A DNA stretch of 64,000 nt from Sclerotiophoma versabilis (Eukaryota; Ascomycota; Dothideomycetes; Pleosporales; Didymellaceae). Where the stretch lies: assembly GCA_012274445.1 (NCBI GenBank), contig JAAROD010000080.1, positions 1,550,001 to 1,614,000 on the forward strand, in the 5' to 3' direction. Positions 11,564-21,555 of the stretch are shown piece by piece (position 1 is the stretch's first letter; every line of letters begins with the position of its first letter). A program made the translations under genes and the position numbers. The notes beneath the pieces were generated by a model. It was not told the origin of the DNA. It was given only the letters and a program-made list of their open reading frames with translations, and did not search any database.

Positions 11564-12650
11564 ATGAAGCTCTCAAAAGCAGGATGTGCTATCCTGTCGC
11601 CAACTCTCGTGTCTGCAGTAGCGTTCGCAATGCCAGAACCTACACAACACTTTGCAGTAGCAGCAGACAACTGGAGTCCTGCGCCAACAGCAGCACCACA
11701 GTTCAATATCTTCGGTCGCGAAGTTCTGCAGGCAAATGAGGGCAACACATGCGGCTACGTCTCCGGGCAGTCGGGTAAGTACCTTCAGCCTCACCACCTA
11801 CTGCCCGTTACTAAGTTTCCAAGCATCACCAGTGAGCTGTCCGAACTCCAGAGCAATATGCGCAACGAACACATTCTTTGGGGTTCACGGGTGCTGCGAC
11901 TCCCCAGACCTTTCATCATGCACCATCGCCACCACTTGCATCGGCTCCACCGCCATGAGCTCCCTCTGCACAAATGACGCTTGCTCCTCCGACAACGCGA
12001 TAGCAAAATGCACACAAAGCACAGCGATGGAATGTTACAAATGGCTCTTCGCATACGAAAGCACGACAATGACACAGCACGGCTGCACCGACCGCGGCTT
12101 CACATCAACCGCGCAGCGCACCTACGGGCCCTTGAGTACCTCCACACCAGTCATCGTCGTGACCGTAACAGCTTTTCCTTCTCCTGCAACAACGCCAAGC
12201 TCGACACCGCACGAAGGTGTGGAGAAGAAACAGAGCTTAGGTCCAATCGTAGGCGGCACAGTAGGCGGCTGCACAATCCTGACTCTCGTTGCACTCACTG
12301 CATTCATTATCCACCGACGGCGTCTTAAAGCCAAATCCTCTCAATCACCACCAGTCAGCCAATTTTACCACAACAGCCCCGAATTCGATCCGAATGGTTT
12401 CTCCACCGGTGGGTGGAGCGAGCAGGACATCAAAAACTGGCAGCAGAGCGGTGGTGTCCACCGGCCTGGAGTACCCTACCTGGGCGTCTCAGAAGTCCAC
12501 GGACAAGACAGGGCTGTGGAAGTCGAGGCGCCCGAGAAGACCAAATCAGGACATTGGTATGCGCCAGGACACGGCCCGGTGGAAATCGAAGCCCCCGTTC
12601 GAGATGAGAAGAAGCGGGAGTGGAGGACGCCAGTGGAAGCACCGACGTAG
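11564..12650 (+). CDS. single-pass cell-surface protein with Cys-rich ectodomain
   Basis: Exons 11564-11774 and 11824-12650 (intron 49 bp, GTAAGT..AAG) encode 345 residues. Order: signal peptide (MKLSKAGCAILSPTLVSAVAFA), short linker, Cys-rich ectodomain of about 110 residues (CGYVSGQS, PNSRAICATNTFFGVHGCCD, SCTIATTC, ECYKWLFAYE), Ser/Thr/Pro stalk, one membrane helix (IVGGTVGGCTILTLVALTAF) followed by HRRR as stop-transfer signal, and a cytoplasmic tail of about 130 residues rich in Pro, Gly and charged residues. The architecture is like fungal wall-stress sensors of the Wsc/Mid2 kind, and the ectodomain pattern is widespread in uncharacterised Pezizomycotina proteins. I do not assign a ligand. 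Type I topology is inferred from the signal peptide plus the basic flank after the helix. Confidence 0.85.
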
Positions 12651-15257
12651 ACTTGCGTAACAGCAAAACAGAACCCTTGTATGGCGTTTCCCTGGGCTTC
12701 GGCCTCTCTCCGGTTGTCTTTGGTTTTCTTTTTCTTTCCCTTGTTGTTTACGGTTCACATACTTATACCCTCGCTTAAGCGTGCATTGGGCGGCGTTTGA
12801 AAAGTACATAAAGAACTACACTCACATATCTGGTTTGCGATTGGTCAGCTCTGTTCTGCCAACAATACAAGTAATGGTCCTCCTTCATTTCATACTCCTC
12901 TCTATCTTTCCACTATATGCCCTGCAAATCTTCAAAGGCACTTGCATCATAGTGATGCGGCTGTAGCACAGGACAAAACTATGTTTTCTCCACATACTAT
13001 CTTGATGTTCTATAAAGATGTTCTATAAAGGCTATAGGTCCAGTGAGGGTTGCGCTCTCGAAGCTATTGATTGCGAATCAAAGCATGGCGCTCTGGGACG
13101 GGCTTTGTGTCCGTGTCCGTGATCGATTCGGCTGCTGGGGAGTCTAGTAGATAGCTGTGAGCTTGTTGAATAGATTTTACACGAATGATAGGGATCGGGT
13201 GTGTCGAGTCTGCGCTGACAGATCGTGTTGGGTGGTTTCTGTAGGCGAGCGCTCGGAATTTTCTTAGATGGGTTTGTTGAAGTCGGTAAGCTGCACAGCG
13301 CTGTGTACTCATCGGATCTCTTGGGTAATGTCGGTCTGGTCTGGGTTTGATCGTGACATATTGGTAGTGTGCGTGGTGGTGTGTGATGGTTGCGTGGATA
13401 TGTGAAAAGTAGAGTTTGGATTTTGCATGACGGATGTGTTAAGAACTCAAGAGATCTCATGATACCTTACGTACCTGCAACTTTTGAAAAAAATGCATGG
13501 CATAAAGGGCCCCAAGGCACATATTGAACCAACGACGAATTTGGCAATCATTGAGGGTAACACCAGTCTTGGGCCATTGAACCAGAATGGAAACCATAAA
13601 TGTTTCCTGAAGGAGAAGCCTAAATCTTCTTGCGGTATTTTCCAAAACTCACCGATGGCTGACTTTATGCTCAATGTTCGTGCCATCGATGTCACAAAAT
13701 GAGAAATGCAGTGAAGGTGGTTGATCTTTGTTGGATCAATCTATCTACAATTCATTAAACACTCGCACAGTGCTCGAAAATCGGTTCTTTTTATTCTTTT
13801 GGTACTCCGCCCAAATACTCCGCCCGCATTTTGCTCACAATGCTGAGATTACGACCAGGTTACATCATCATATGTCCCAAATGAATCCGAAATACACTTA
13901 AATATACTAAAAATGTGTCGAGTGAATGAGAAAGGATTCCAACCGCTTCCACCCACCCATCTGATAGCTTCAAATGGAGACTTAATCTGGCCATGTTATC
14001 GGTTACTGGCATGCGAAAACTGCGTTTTCGTCGTCCCATGTTTCTGAGTTTTCTTTGAACTTAACTGTCCATCTGGTTTATTCGCCAAAGACTGATACGA
14101 CGGCCATATAGAATTGAAATGATTTTTATGTCACCTTTTTGCTTCTGGTTTAAATCAAGACACAGTAATAACGAGAGATATGGCTATACTAGAGTGTTCA
14201 ACCAACAGGTGGGTCTCGACGTCTCTATAATAAAGCGCTGAATCCCTTTTTGCTAGAGACTCTGTGCCCAGAAGCACTAGTTAGATTGACGTGCTGTCTC
14301 CACTTGTTCCTACAACTGTTGCGCTTCTTTGACGTTATCAAAGCGATACAACGCCAGCGTATCTAGGCAAAGTCAGCGTCCATGAAAAAGGAAACGGCGT
14401 CTGTGGGACGTATATGGTCATGAGGAAACCAGCGTCTACAACGAACATAAGAGTATAGTGTCCTAAATATATATCTATTGCTTTCACATCCAATACCTCG
14501 TTGTCTTCAACCTGGGTTCTGTACTTCATTCAGTATCTTACAATCTGGGTGTTCGCGTCCGTCTTTCCGAATAATTATCATGGGTCGAAAGCTTCTGTTC
14601 AAGACTAGCACGTTCAAACGTCTTCACAAGTCTCTCAATACATTCATCGTAGTTAGCAGCAGTGAGGCATTACTTCAATGTTGATGTATGCTATGCGACC
14701 CGCATTTTGCACAAACTTATTGTGTATGGAGCAGTTGCTATAGTCCCGAATAGAACCGCGCTTGCGGATAAGGTACGATATATCGTCACGCTACCATTCC
14801 AGAGGAGCAGCGCAGGTATCTAGCCGAATGAGTGTTTTACGGGACGGTAGGCTTCCCCCGGAGATTGGTGATGACATGCAGCGGACGCGCACGTTGATTC
14901 ATTGCCCAGGATGTGCCATGCGCACCACCCCGCAAATGCGCCTATCAGCGAATCACACATCATCGCTACCGTCACCGCATCATCTTATTTCAGGAAGTTT
15001 CTCAGCTCCGCTCCTCCCTTCCTTCTCACTCTCAACCTCGCTGCTGGACAGTCGCTCATGTCGTAACTGTCTCCCATTCTGTCTGTTTTCACCGGCTTAT
15101 AGGCATCAAAGCGTTCAGTCACACTGAATGCGCAATCAGCTACTTACGACGCGTCGCAACATGCACATTTGGCAATCACAGCTTTCGAAGACCAGGTTGG
15201 ATCCTGGATAGCGAAGCTCAGTAGGCAGCCACGCTGTAGTTTCTTCAATATCCCGTA
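12651..15257. other. 2.6-kb gene-poor stretch
   Basis: No gene could be supported. Two adjacent copies of a 13-bp unit lie at 13004-13029. The open frames at 13032-13460 (-) and 13447-13702 (both strands) are low-complexity or mirror images of each other. Composition is somewhat AT-richer than flanking genes from about 13.5 to 14.7 kb, so it could be an old repeat remnant, but I found no terminal repeats or transposase motif. Confidence 0.4.
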
Positions 15258-16454
15258 ATGGCGATGCCATTCAGTCGCGAGTCGTGGATATGGTACATCT
15301 GTGCCATAGGGATGATAATCGCAAGACTGTAAGATTATCCTTAAGTTGGCGCAGGATGTGCAGCAGCAGGCTGACAAGTCTATGACAGCATTGCTCGCCG
15401 AATGCTCTTTCGCTCGTTTAAAGGCCTTCAGCTCGACGACTGGATCATGGGCATCTTCGTTCTCACCTGCTACACTGCCCTAATGGTCGTATCCAATAGA
15501 TGGTACAAGGCTGGATCCAACCTTGAGCCTCCAGACTTCAACTTCAGCGCTCTCAGTACAGACCAGCTGTCACAACGCGTGTATGGCAGCAAGATGATGA
15601 TTGCCACAGAGCAGATGCAGGTATCCGTGATATGGTCTTGCAAAGCTTGTTTGCTGATCATGTACTACCGTCTGACCCGAACCGCTTTGCGTAACGAGAA
15701 CATCGCAATCAAACTTCTCTCGGCCTACACAGCACTTGGATATGTCACTATGCAGATACTATACTTCGCCGTCTGGTGTCGCCCGTTTCCTGAATACTAC
15801 GCCCTGCCGACTGACTCAACCCAATGCAATACCCTTCTTCACCACCGGATTACCAAAGCAGTCTTCAACATTTCGTCAGAACTGATCATGTTGTTCATCG
15901 CACTGCAGATGCTCATACGCTCGCAACTTCCTTGGAAACGAAAGCTGATCCTCTGCGGGATTTTCTCGCTCGGTATCTTCGTCATTGCTGCAGCCGCACT
16001 AAACAGCTACTACTCATTCTCACATCCATACAGTCATACGTGGATGTTCTGGTATATTCGAGAATCCTCCATGGCAATAATAGTCGCCAACGTACCATTT
16101 ACATGGACTTTGATCCGAGAAATGTTCGAGGTCGGCGACTTTGACGAAAACGCGCAGCCGTGGACTTTCCACCCTCATGCGCGAACGAGTGTCGCAACAC
16201 ACAGAACTTATCAGACGTCTTCTTCAAGTCCAAGGGCTAGGACACATGATTCAACTATCAATAGTCGTGGGAGCAGAGGTACGCAGTCGATGACCTTAGT
16301 GGGTTCGGCGTTACCAGGTAAGGATAATGGCGAGTCTCCTATAAAGAGTCTAGCCTTGGAGGAAATCGACAGGGAAGTTGAGGTCCAGGTTGTGCGGTCC
16401 CATGACTTCGCTCCGGTGCCGTCACGCGTGAATCACATGGACGGTAGAATCTAA
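15258..16454 (+). CDS. PTH11-like / fungal rhodopsin-domain integral membrane protein
   Basis: Exons 15258-15328 and 15389-16454 (60-bp intron, GTAAGA..CAG) give 378 residues. Splicing joins an N-terminal helix (WIWYICAIGMIIARL) to IARRMLFRSFKGLQLDDWIM; the LDDW motif after the first loop is typical of the fungal rhodopsin-domain family that includes PTH11-related receptors. Around seven hydrophobic helices can be seen, e.g. GIFVLTCYTALMVVS, CKACLLIMYYRLT, YVTMQILYFAVWCRP, LIMLFIALQMLI and LILCGIFSLGIFVIAAAALN, with an extracellular CRPFPEYYALPTDSTQC loop. The last about 130 residues are a Ser/Thr-rich cytoplasmic tail. No CFEM domain precedes it. Members act in surface sensing in some plant pathogens; that is family knowledge, not shown here. 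Confidence 0.88.
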
Positions 16455-17007
16455 GGCATACCATGGTTGCCCCTCTACATGTAAGCTGCGAGCAAAACGG
16501 AGTTCTGAGATAGTCGCTCCAAAGTGTTTGGTTCCTCGGCACTGTGTTCTTGGGCCATTGGGGGTAGTGCTGACTATAGCTGATGCAAGGCCATATCGAT
16601 TGTGTGGAGCATGGGTCCCGATGCGGAATGTGGGACAAAATGTCTTTGATGTGGTCGAATTCCACTTCTGCAATTGGCTCTTATGCTCATGAGGCTTACC
16701 TCACCACCAATGCTCACCGCCAAGCATCTTGAAGGCGCTCTGTGTAACGGTCGATTTATATCATGATAAATAGCTGCTGGTACCTCCTTCATTCTTTCAA
16801 CCTTCAAACCTTGTGTGCCTAAACCTTGTGTGCCTAAACCTTGTGTGCCTCTTTTGCCTCACACTAGCTTGCACATTCCTCTGACAAACACAATAGCCTT
16901 ATAATGTAAGTGAGCATTACATCAATGCCAAACGAAAACGCTCTAAAAGTTATAACAAGCTTCTTAAAGACATTCCGAACAAGCAATTTGGCTCGCCCAC
17001 CAACAAG
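16455..17007. promoter_or_regulatory. upstream region of small secreted protein gene
   Basis: No coding signal apart from shadows. It contains the 15-bp tandem repeat at 16806-16850 about 160-200 bp before the start codon of the six-cysteine secreted protein. Confidence 0.4.
16806..16850. repeat. 15-bp tandem repeat, three exact copies
   Basis: The unit AAACCTTGTGTGCCT is repeated three times without mismatch, upstream of the small secreted protein gene. It may be a promoter element array or simple replication slippage. Confidence 0.9.
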
Positions 17008-17226
17008 ATGAAGCTCGCCACTACCGTCATGCTCTTCATTGCTTCAGTCGCCATGGCGGTGCCTGCCGAAGTCAAACGCGAAGCAGCTCCTCAGCCAATC
17101 CCGATAGGAGCTGATTTCGCTCTGCTACAGGCTCGCTGTAGCCATTTGGAGTGCAAATGCACCAGCTTCGATCCCAGAAGCTGCACCGGCCCGGACTGTG
17201 GAAAGCAGTGCAACACTGGAAGCTAA
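17008..17226 (+). CDS. small cysteine-rich secreted protein (effector-like)
   Basis: Single-exon frame of 72 residues with a good context (AACAAGATGAAG). Signal peptide MKLATTVMLFIASVAMA is followed by a short pro-segment ending in a Kex2-type Lys-Arg at residues 23-24. The mature part of about 48 residues carries six cysteines at 44, 49, 51, 59, 64 and 68 (spacing x4, x1, x7, x4, x3), all in the last 30 residues, which would allow three disulfides. Size, signal, propeptide and even cysteine number match the general profile of fungal effectors and antimicrobial-type peptides. No family is recognised. It sits in the segment with other surface or secreted genes. A function is not assigned. Confidence 0.75.
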   Translation: MKLATTVMLFIASVAMAVPAEVKREAAPQPIPIGADFALLQARCSHLECKCTSFDPRSCTGPDCGKQCNTGS

Positions 17227-17715
17227 GAGGTCGACATGAAAGCTTCAACAGCATGTATCACAATGACACAATTGGGATGCAGAAGAGGTCAGACGGAGCA
17301 ACTATCGATCATCAAATAACACGAGCGAGCCTGAAGATCTTGAGCAAATGTCAGGCAACCATAGATGACTAGGAAAATATACTGTAGTTCCATGCGCATT
17401 TGTTAGTTGACAAAGGTTGTGCACTTTTGCTTTATGTGCTTTCATCAAATCGGCTGTGGGAGAAGTGTTCTTTCATATACAACCATCTATGGCGTTCTGT
17501 GGGTCTATCCATGCAACTGAACGTGTAGCTGCGCTTGGATAAAGTTTTGTGGCTCGAATTATGAAACTACACTCCGTTGTATGAGATTCACATTACGACC
17601 ATAGTTTATGTGGGAATCAATTTGAATAACAGCAACATAGGTGAATCTACAGGTAGCCCTTTTCTCAAAGAATTTTGTGGGTCTGTAACGTTGGCAACGG
17701 CCTCCTGATACTACC
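17227..17715. other. intergenic, convergent 3' flanks
   Basis: No coding signal. It separates the stop codons of the secreted protein (+) and the GPI-anchored protein (-). Confidence 0.5.
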
Positions 17716-18684
17716 TTACAGCAGAACAATATACGTGATAGCAATCAAGGCAAGAGAAGATACAGAAGGAAGACTAAGGAGAGAAGCCGAGCCTTGTAAA
17801 TGCGGGACATCATGAGTCTGGTTCGCCCGACTCTCAACCAACTTCAAACAGGTCAACTTAACATCCGCCTCGCCGCCTTTGCTGAATACAGTCATCACGG
17901 GCGTAATGGCATTGAAGATTGGAGCCAGTTGACTCCACTCACGACTGCTAGATGTTTTTCGGTTACTTGCAACAAGATACACGTCGTAATCTTGGCCTGT
18001 CGTTGGGTGACATTGTGTTTGATCCACATGTGCCGGAGCCGAATCACCAGTCAGGGCTACAACTTGTTAGTTCATTGCCATGAAGAGGAAGCTGAGTTAT
18101 TTACGCTGTGCTAGAATCGTGCCCCATGATTCTTTTACCCCATTACATGTCGAAGGGGGTTCATCAACGAGGGATTCGCGCAGTCGATTGCAAAGTTCAG
18201 GACCAGCGTTGGTCACGTTGCCGATAGCCTTGTAACTCGACTGCGCCTTAGCAATCAGGTCCGTAACACAAGATTCAGCCAGTGCGTCGGAGCAGGTGAA
18301 GTTGTCCAGTTGATCTCCATTCGATGCAGTGAGGTTTGCGGATATGCCCTCGAAGAAGAGCGCGCACCCAACCGTATCATCGAGCCTCAAAGATGGTGGA
18401 GTACCGAGGTAGAAATTCTGATCAAACGATTGCTCTGTGCCATTCCTTTTATTCTCTTGGAGACCGAGAGTCCAAGTGAGTGGTTGAGGATCGAGAGATG
18501 TAGTTACATTCGCAATTCCGATGGCTTTCAGAGTTGCGTTTCCAATCTCGCATTGGGCATTACGATACTCGTCCACTGGGCATCCCACGGCATCACAGCC
18601 GAGTATTTGTGCGGTGGCAGTAGATCCGACCAAAAGTAATGCTACAGTGGCTAGACCAGATGTGCTCGCGGTGTGGTAAGGCAT
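17716..18684 (-). CDS. GPI-anchored secreted protein of unknown function
   Basis: Exons 18684-18105 and 18056-17716 (48-bp intron, GTAAAT..TAG) give 306 residues. The N-terminus has a signal peptide (LATVALLLVGSTATA) and the C-terminus a hydrophobic tail (SLALIAITYIVLL) after a Ser-rich stretch with no basic residue behind it, as expected for GPI attachment. The chain between has at least six N-glycosylation sequons (NAT, NVT, NGT, NLT, NFT, NQT) and evenly spread cysteines, including GCDAVGCPVDEYRNAQC near the mature start. The second exon continues the fold (QDYDVYLVASNRK, VKLTCLKLVE). Likely wall- or membrane-bound at the cell surface. No enzymatic motif is seen. Confidence 0.82.
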
Positions 18685-19577
18685 CGTGGTCGTTTTTGAT
18701 TGCTAGAAGAAGAACTTGGTGATACAAACAAAGATAATTTATGTCGAGTATAAGAACTGAGTGCAGAAGACAGACACTAGAGGCAGTTGGAAGAGTCAAA
18801 CGGGGAGTCGCATGCACTAAATGTGATTTGGAGGTGCTGAAGTAGCAGGGCACCTCGACCGTCGTGAAACACTTCGTCACGGACCGTGATATTCACTCCT
18901 ATGCGGACTTTACTCCCATCACTGGAATCTGTTGGATACCAATAATGACCTTGCAGCTTATTGGAGGGTGAAACGCCGTTTCCCGAACATGGTCTTGCAT
19001 CCCCGAAGTCCACAGGTACAATGCCGAAAAGTTTCATTTTCGACACTTCTTATTGGTACCACAACCGCTTCATATGTGAGGCGATATAAGACTCCAAGAA
19101 AGCAGTGCCCCATGAGATGCGGCGTAGAAAGTATTATTGCATCCTGCTATCCCAATACGGCTTAGACGGGATCGCGAGTTTGTGAGTGGTTGATCTTGGT
19201 CAATCACCCTCACAACTCCGTCATGTTCAATCACTGACGCATTTCCGTTCTGCCAACCTTTTCCGTAATGAGATGTGTTGCGATGTAAGACTGTCCGATG
19301 TGTTCGAGAGTTGGACTCTCCGTGTGCGGAAAACACTGAATAGGAAACAGAAAGTAAGAAGACAGATTTGTGGAAAGATAAAGTTACTGCTTGCCAGTGC
19401 AGACCATGGCTCAGTCATCTTTACAAGAGCACACATTCTTTGCTCTACAAGTACGATTACTTTAAAAAGCTTTGAACTTTAGCAGGCACTCGCTACAATA
19501 TCAAGCAAGAACGACTTGCGTGCCATTCCTTTTGCCCGCCTTTCGCAACCCTAGACGCTCAGTCAATCCTAGCAGAG
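18685..19577. other. intergenic with a possible small minus-strand gene
   Basis: On the minus strand, 19336-19070 and 19046-18777 each hold an uninterrupted frame with protein-like composition. The second ends in ITFSACDSPFDSSNCL and contains GHYWYPTDSSDGSK, reminiscent of a small secreted beta-rich protein. Upstream at 19418 a frame starts with a hydrophobic stretch (FIFPQICLLTFCFLFS). I could not join the pieces with convincing splice sites, so no gene is called; a decayed or unusual secreted-protein gene is possible. Confidence 0.25.
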
Positions 19578-20694
19578 ATGGCTGCTGCAGCTCTCAAGGT
19601 CATTGGAATAGTATTTGGAATCATATCCGAGGCTCCGATGCTCGGGTCGATGTTGCCTGATAAAACTGACCTGGAGACGAACGTCAGGATTGGTGTCGGA
19701 ACCAGCATCAACAAGGACGACACTACTGGTACGTGCATGCTTAAACCACTTCTCTCCAGTAACTGATCCCCTGGTAGGTGGCGACACTCCTGGTATTCGT
19801 ATTTTCGATGTGATGGGCCGTGACATCGGCGAGGCTCGTGGAAGCAAGAGCAATATTGCCGACGGCGGATACAAAGATATAAGAATCTCAGCTAGCGAGG
19901 AACAGCAAGGTCGCCAGGCGCAGTACATTTCGGTTTCCAAGGGCGGAAACGATGCACTTTGCATCTCCTACATTGCCGTGACATGGCCAGATGGTCAGCA
20001 AAAGGCCTGGTATGGAGACGTCGGATACCAGTGCGGTGGCTTTTGGTACAACTCCCAGACGATCATCGGCGACAACAACTACCAGCCCAAGTGTATCTGG
20101 ATCGACGGCGATAGCTCCAACGGCATTACAACGCAGGGGATGGGAATCCACATCACCGACTTTGTTTCCACGCCAGAACGAGCCCAGGCATACGCCGACG
20201 ACCCGGATACCATGTGCAAAAGCAAGCCCCGTTTCCATCTCTACGACGACCTAACGAGCGACATGTTCCTCCCATACTTCGACCCGCCCTTGGAATACGA
20301 CACGAACAACGTTGACAAAGACAAGAGCAAGGTCCTTGTTGACGGGTCTTCAACCGGACCGCTGCCACCAAAGAACAGAAAGCGTCGTCGTGCTCAGTAC
20401 GCCAAGCGCCACCATTTCCCAGGAAAGCTTATTACCAGCAGTAAGCCTGCGTACAGCGCCCGGGAGCTCTGTGAGAGCAGCAACTCCCTAGGCCCTGACT
20501 TTGTATCTGTTCACGAAGGTCTTTTTTGCGACATGTCTGAGAAGGAATTATGGCCCCTTTGCGGACCGGAACATGCCACTGGCTGCTTCGATGTTCATAA
20601 CAACACTATGGTTGCTGGATCGCTGTCGCGCAGAGATGAGGCCTCAGGGCGCCACATCCCTGAGAAGGATTACAGCAATGTTCAGGCTTGGTAA
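19578..20694 (+). CDS. fungal protein of unknown function
   Basis: Exons 19578-19728 and 19778-20694 (49-bp intron, GTACGT..TAG) encode 355 residues. The N-terminus has a hydrophobic segment (ALKVIGIVFGIISEAPMLG) that is not a clean signal peptide. The central part looks like a compact beta-rich domain: GIRIFDVMGRDIGEARG, ISVSKGGNDALCISYIAVTW, WYGDVGYQCGGFWYNS, CIWIDGDSSNGI and MGIHITDF. The second half has a basic stretch (PPKNRKRRRAQYAKRHH) and ends with a Cys-containing region (ARELCESS, FCDMSEKELWPLCGPEHATGC). I do not recognise a named family, though the WPDGQ..WYGDVGYQCGG..IWID pattern looks conserved rather than random. Close to other lineage-variable surface genes. Confidence 0.82.
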
Positions 20695-20834
20695 ACAGAT
20701 TTAGCAGCTGAATGCCCTCTTCCTATTTTCTCCTTTCTGTCGCGCTGGTTAGTCACCAGAAGCTCGGCATAGATACACTCGGACTTGTGGGTTTTGTACC
20801 CTTCAATATTTGTTTGTGCTTTTCTTATGTCGTT

Positions 20835-20874
<40 letters not shown>

Positions 20875-21360
20875 ATAGCTGGCCTTCTACGAAGTCGAGT
20901 TTCTTGTGGAAAAATGAACTTAGGGCATTGCGACAGGTTGCGGTGCAAACACTGATTGAGCGCGTATGCCAACAGTCGGTCATCCCTTGTAGTAAATCCA
21001 GGGTGCGGCAGCAACTAGCACTCCATCGAAGAATCATTCTAGAGCCTTCCAGACGTTATTCAGGTGTAGGCTGCGCTTCACAAAAGAGGTCATCTTTCAA
21101 AGCAGAGAAAGAGATTGCAAGGAGTGTGCATATGAGCGCGATGAAAAACGGCACGAAACATTACTGACGGGTAGTAAAATAAAAATAAAAAAAATTATCG
21201 TCGCTGTAAGGTATTGTTATACGTGTTTGGTTGACACGCGCAGATGAAGACGTTTGGATTGAGTACGTTGAATCAAGTGCCTAACCACGACGTCTAGATG
21301 CAGTCATTACTCTGCTTAGCGCTTGCCTGCGAGTGGCATGGATTTTCCTGGATTCTCTTC
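20695..21360. other. intergenic
   Basis: 3' flanks of two convergent genes plus the GTA microsatellite at 20835-20874. Nothing else coding is seen. Confidence 0.5.
20835..20874. repeat. (GTA)n microsatellite
   Basis: About thirteen uninterrupted GTA units, downstream of the 355-residue protein gene. Confidence 0.95.
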
Positions 21361-21555
21361 TCAACCATACCGTGCTGCATCATTTTGGCCCTGCCCTAGG
21401 AACCCCCTCATTGCGTTCTCCATGTCCCTCCCCTCGGGTTGGCCCTCCGCGTGCCCGGTCTGCATCGGCTTGCTGCCCTGCGGCTGCTGCGCGTATGGCG
21501 TTTGTATCTGCCCGTTCTGCTGCGACGGGGGTGGGACATACGGCGTATAGATCCC
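21361..21555 (-). other. in-frame extension behind the Mit1-like stop codon
   Basis: Directly after the TAG at 21556-21558 the same frame stays open for 64 codons and ends at a TGA (21361-21363). The peptide is Pro/Gln/Gly-rich and continues the style of the C-terminus before the stop (GIYTPYVPPPSQQNGQ, QTPYAQQPQGSKPMQ, GFLGQGQND). Random antisense sequence would rarely stay open with this composition. It may be a lost or read-through C-terminal tail. Confidence 0.55.

Noticed and set aside
13032..13460. 142-codon minus-strand open frame
   Set aside because: Low-complexity Pro/Ser/Thr/Arg composition, no motif, no splice partner.
12651..15257. transposon remnant
   Set aside because: Somewhat AT-richer, but no terminal repeats, target duplication or transposase-like frame was found.
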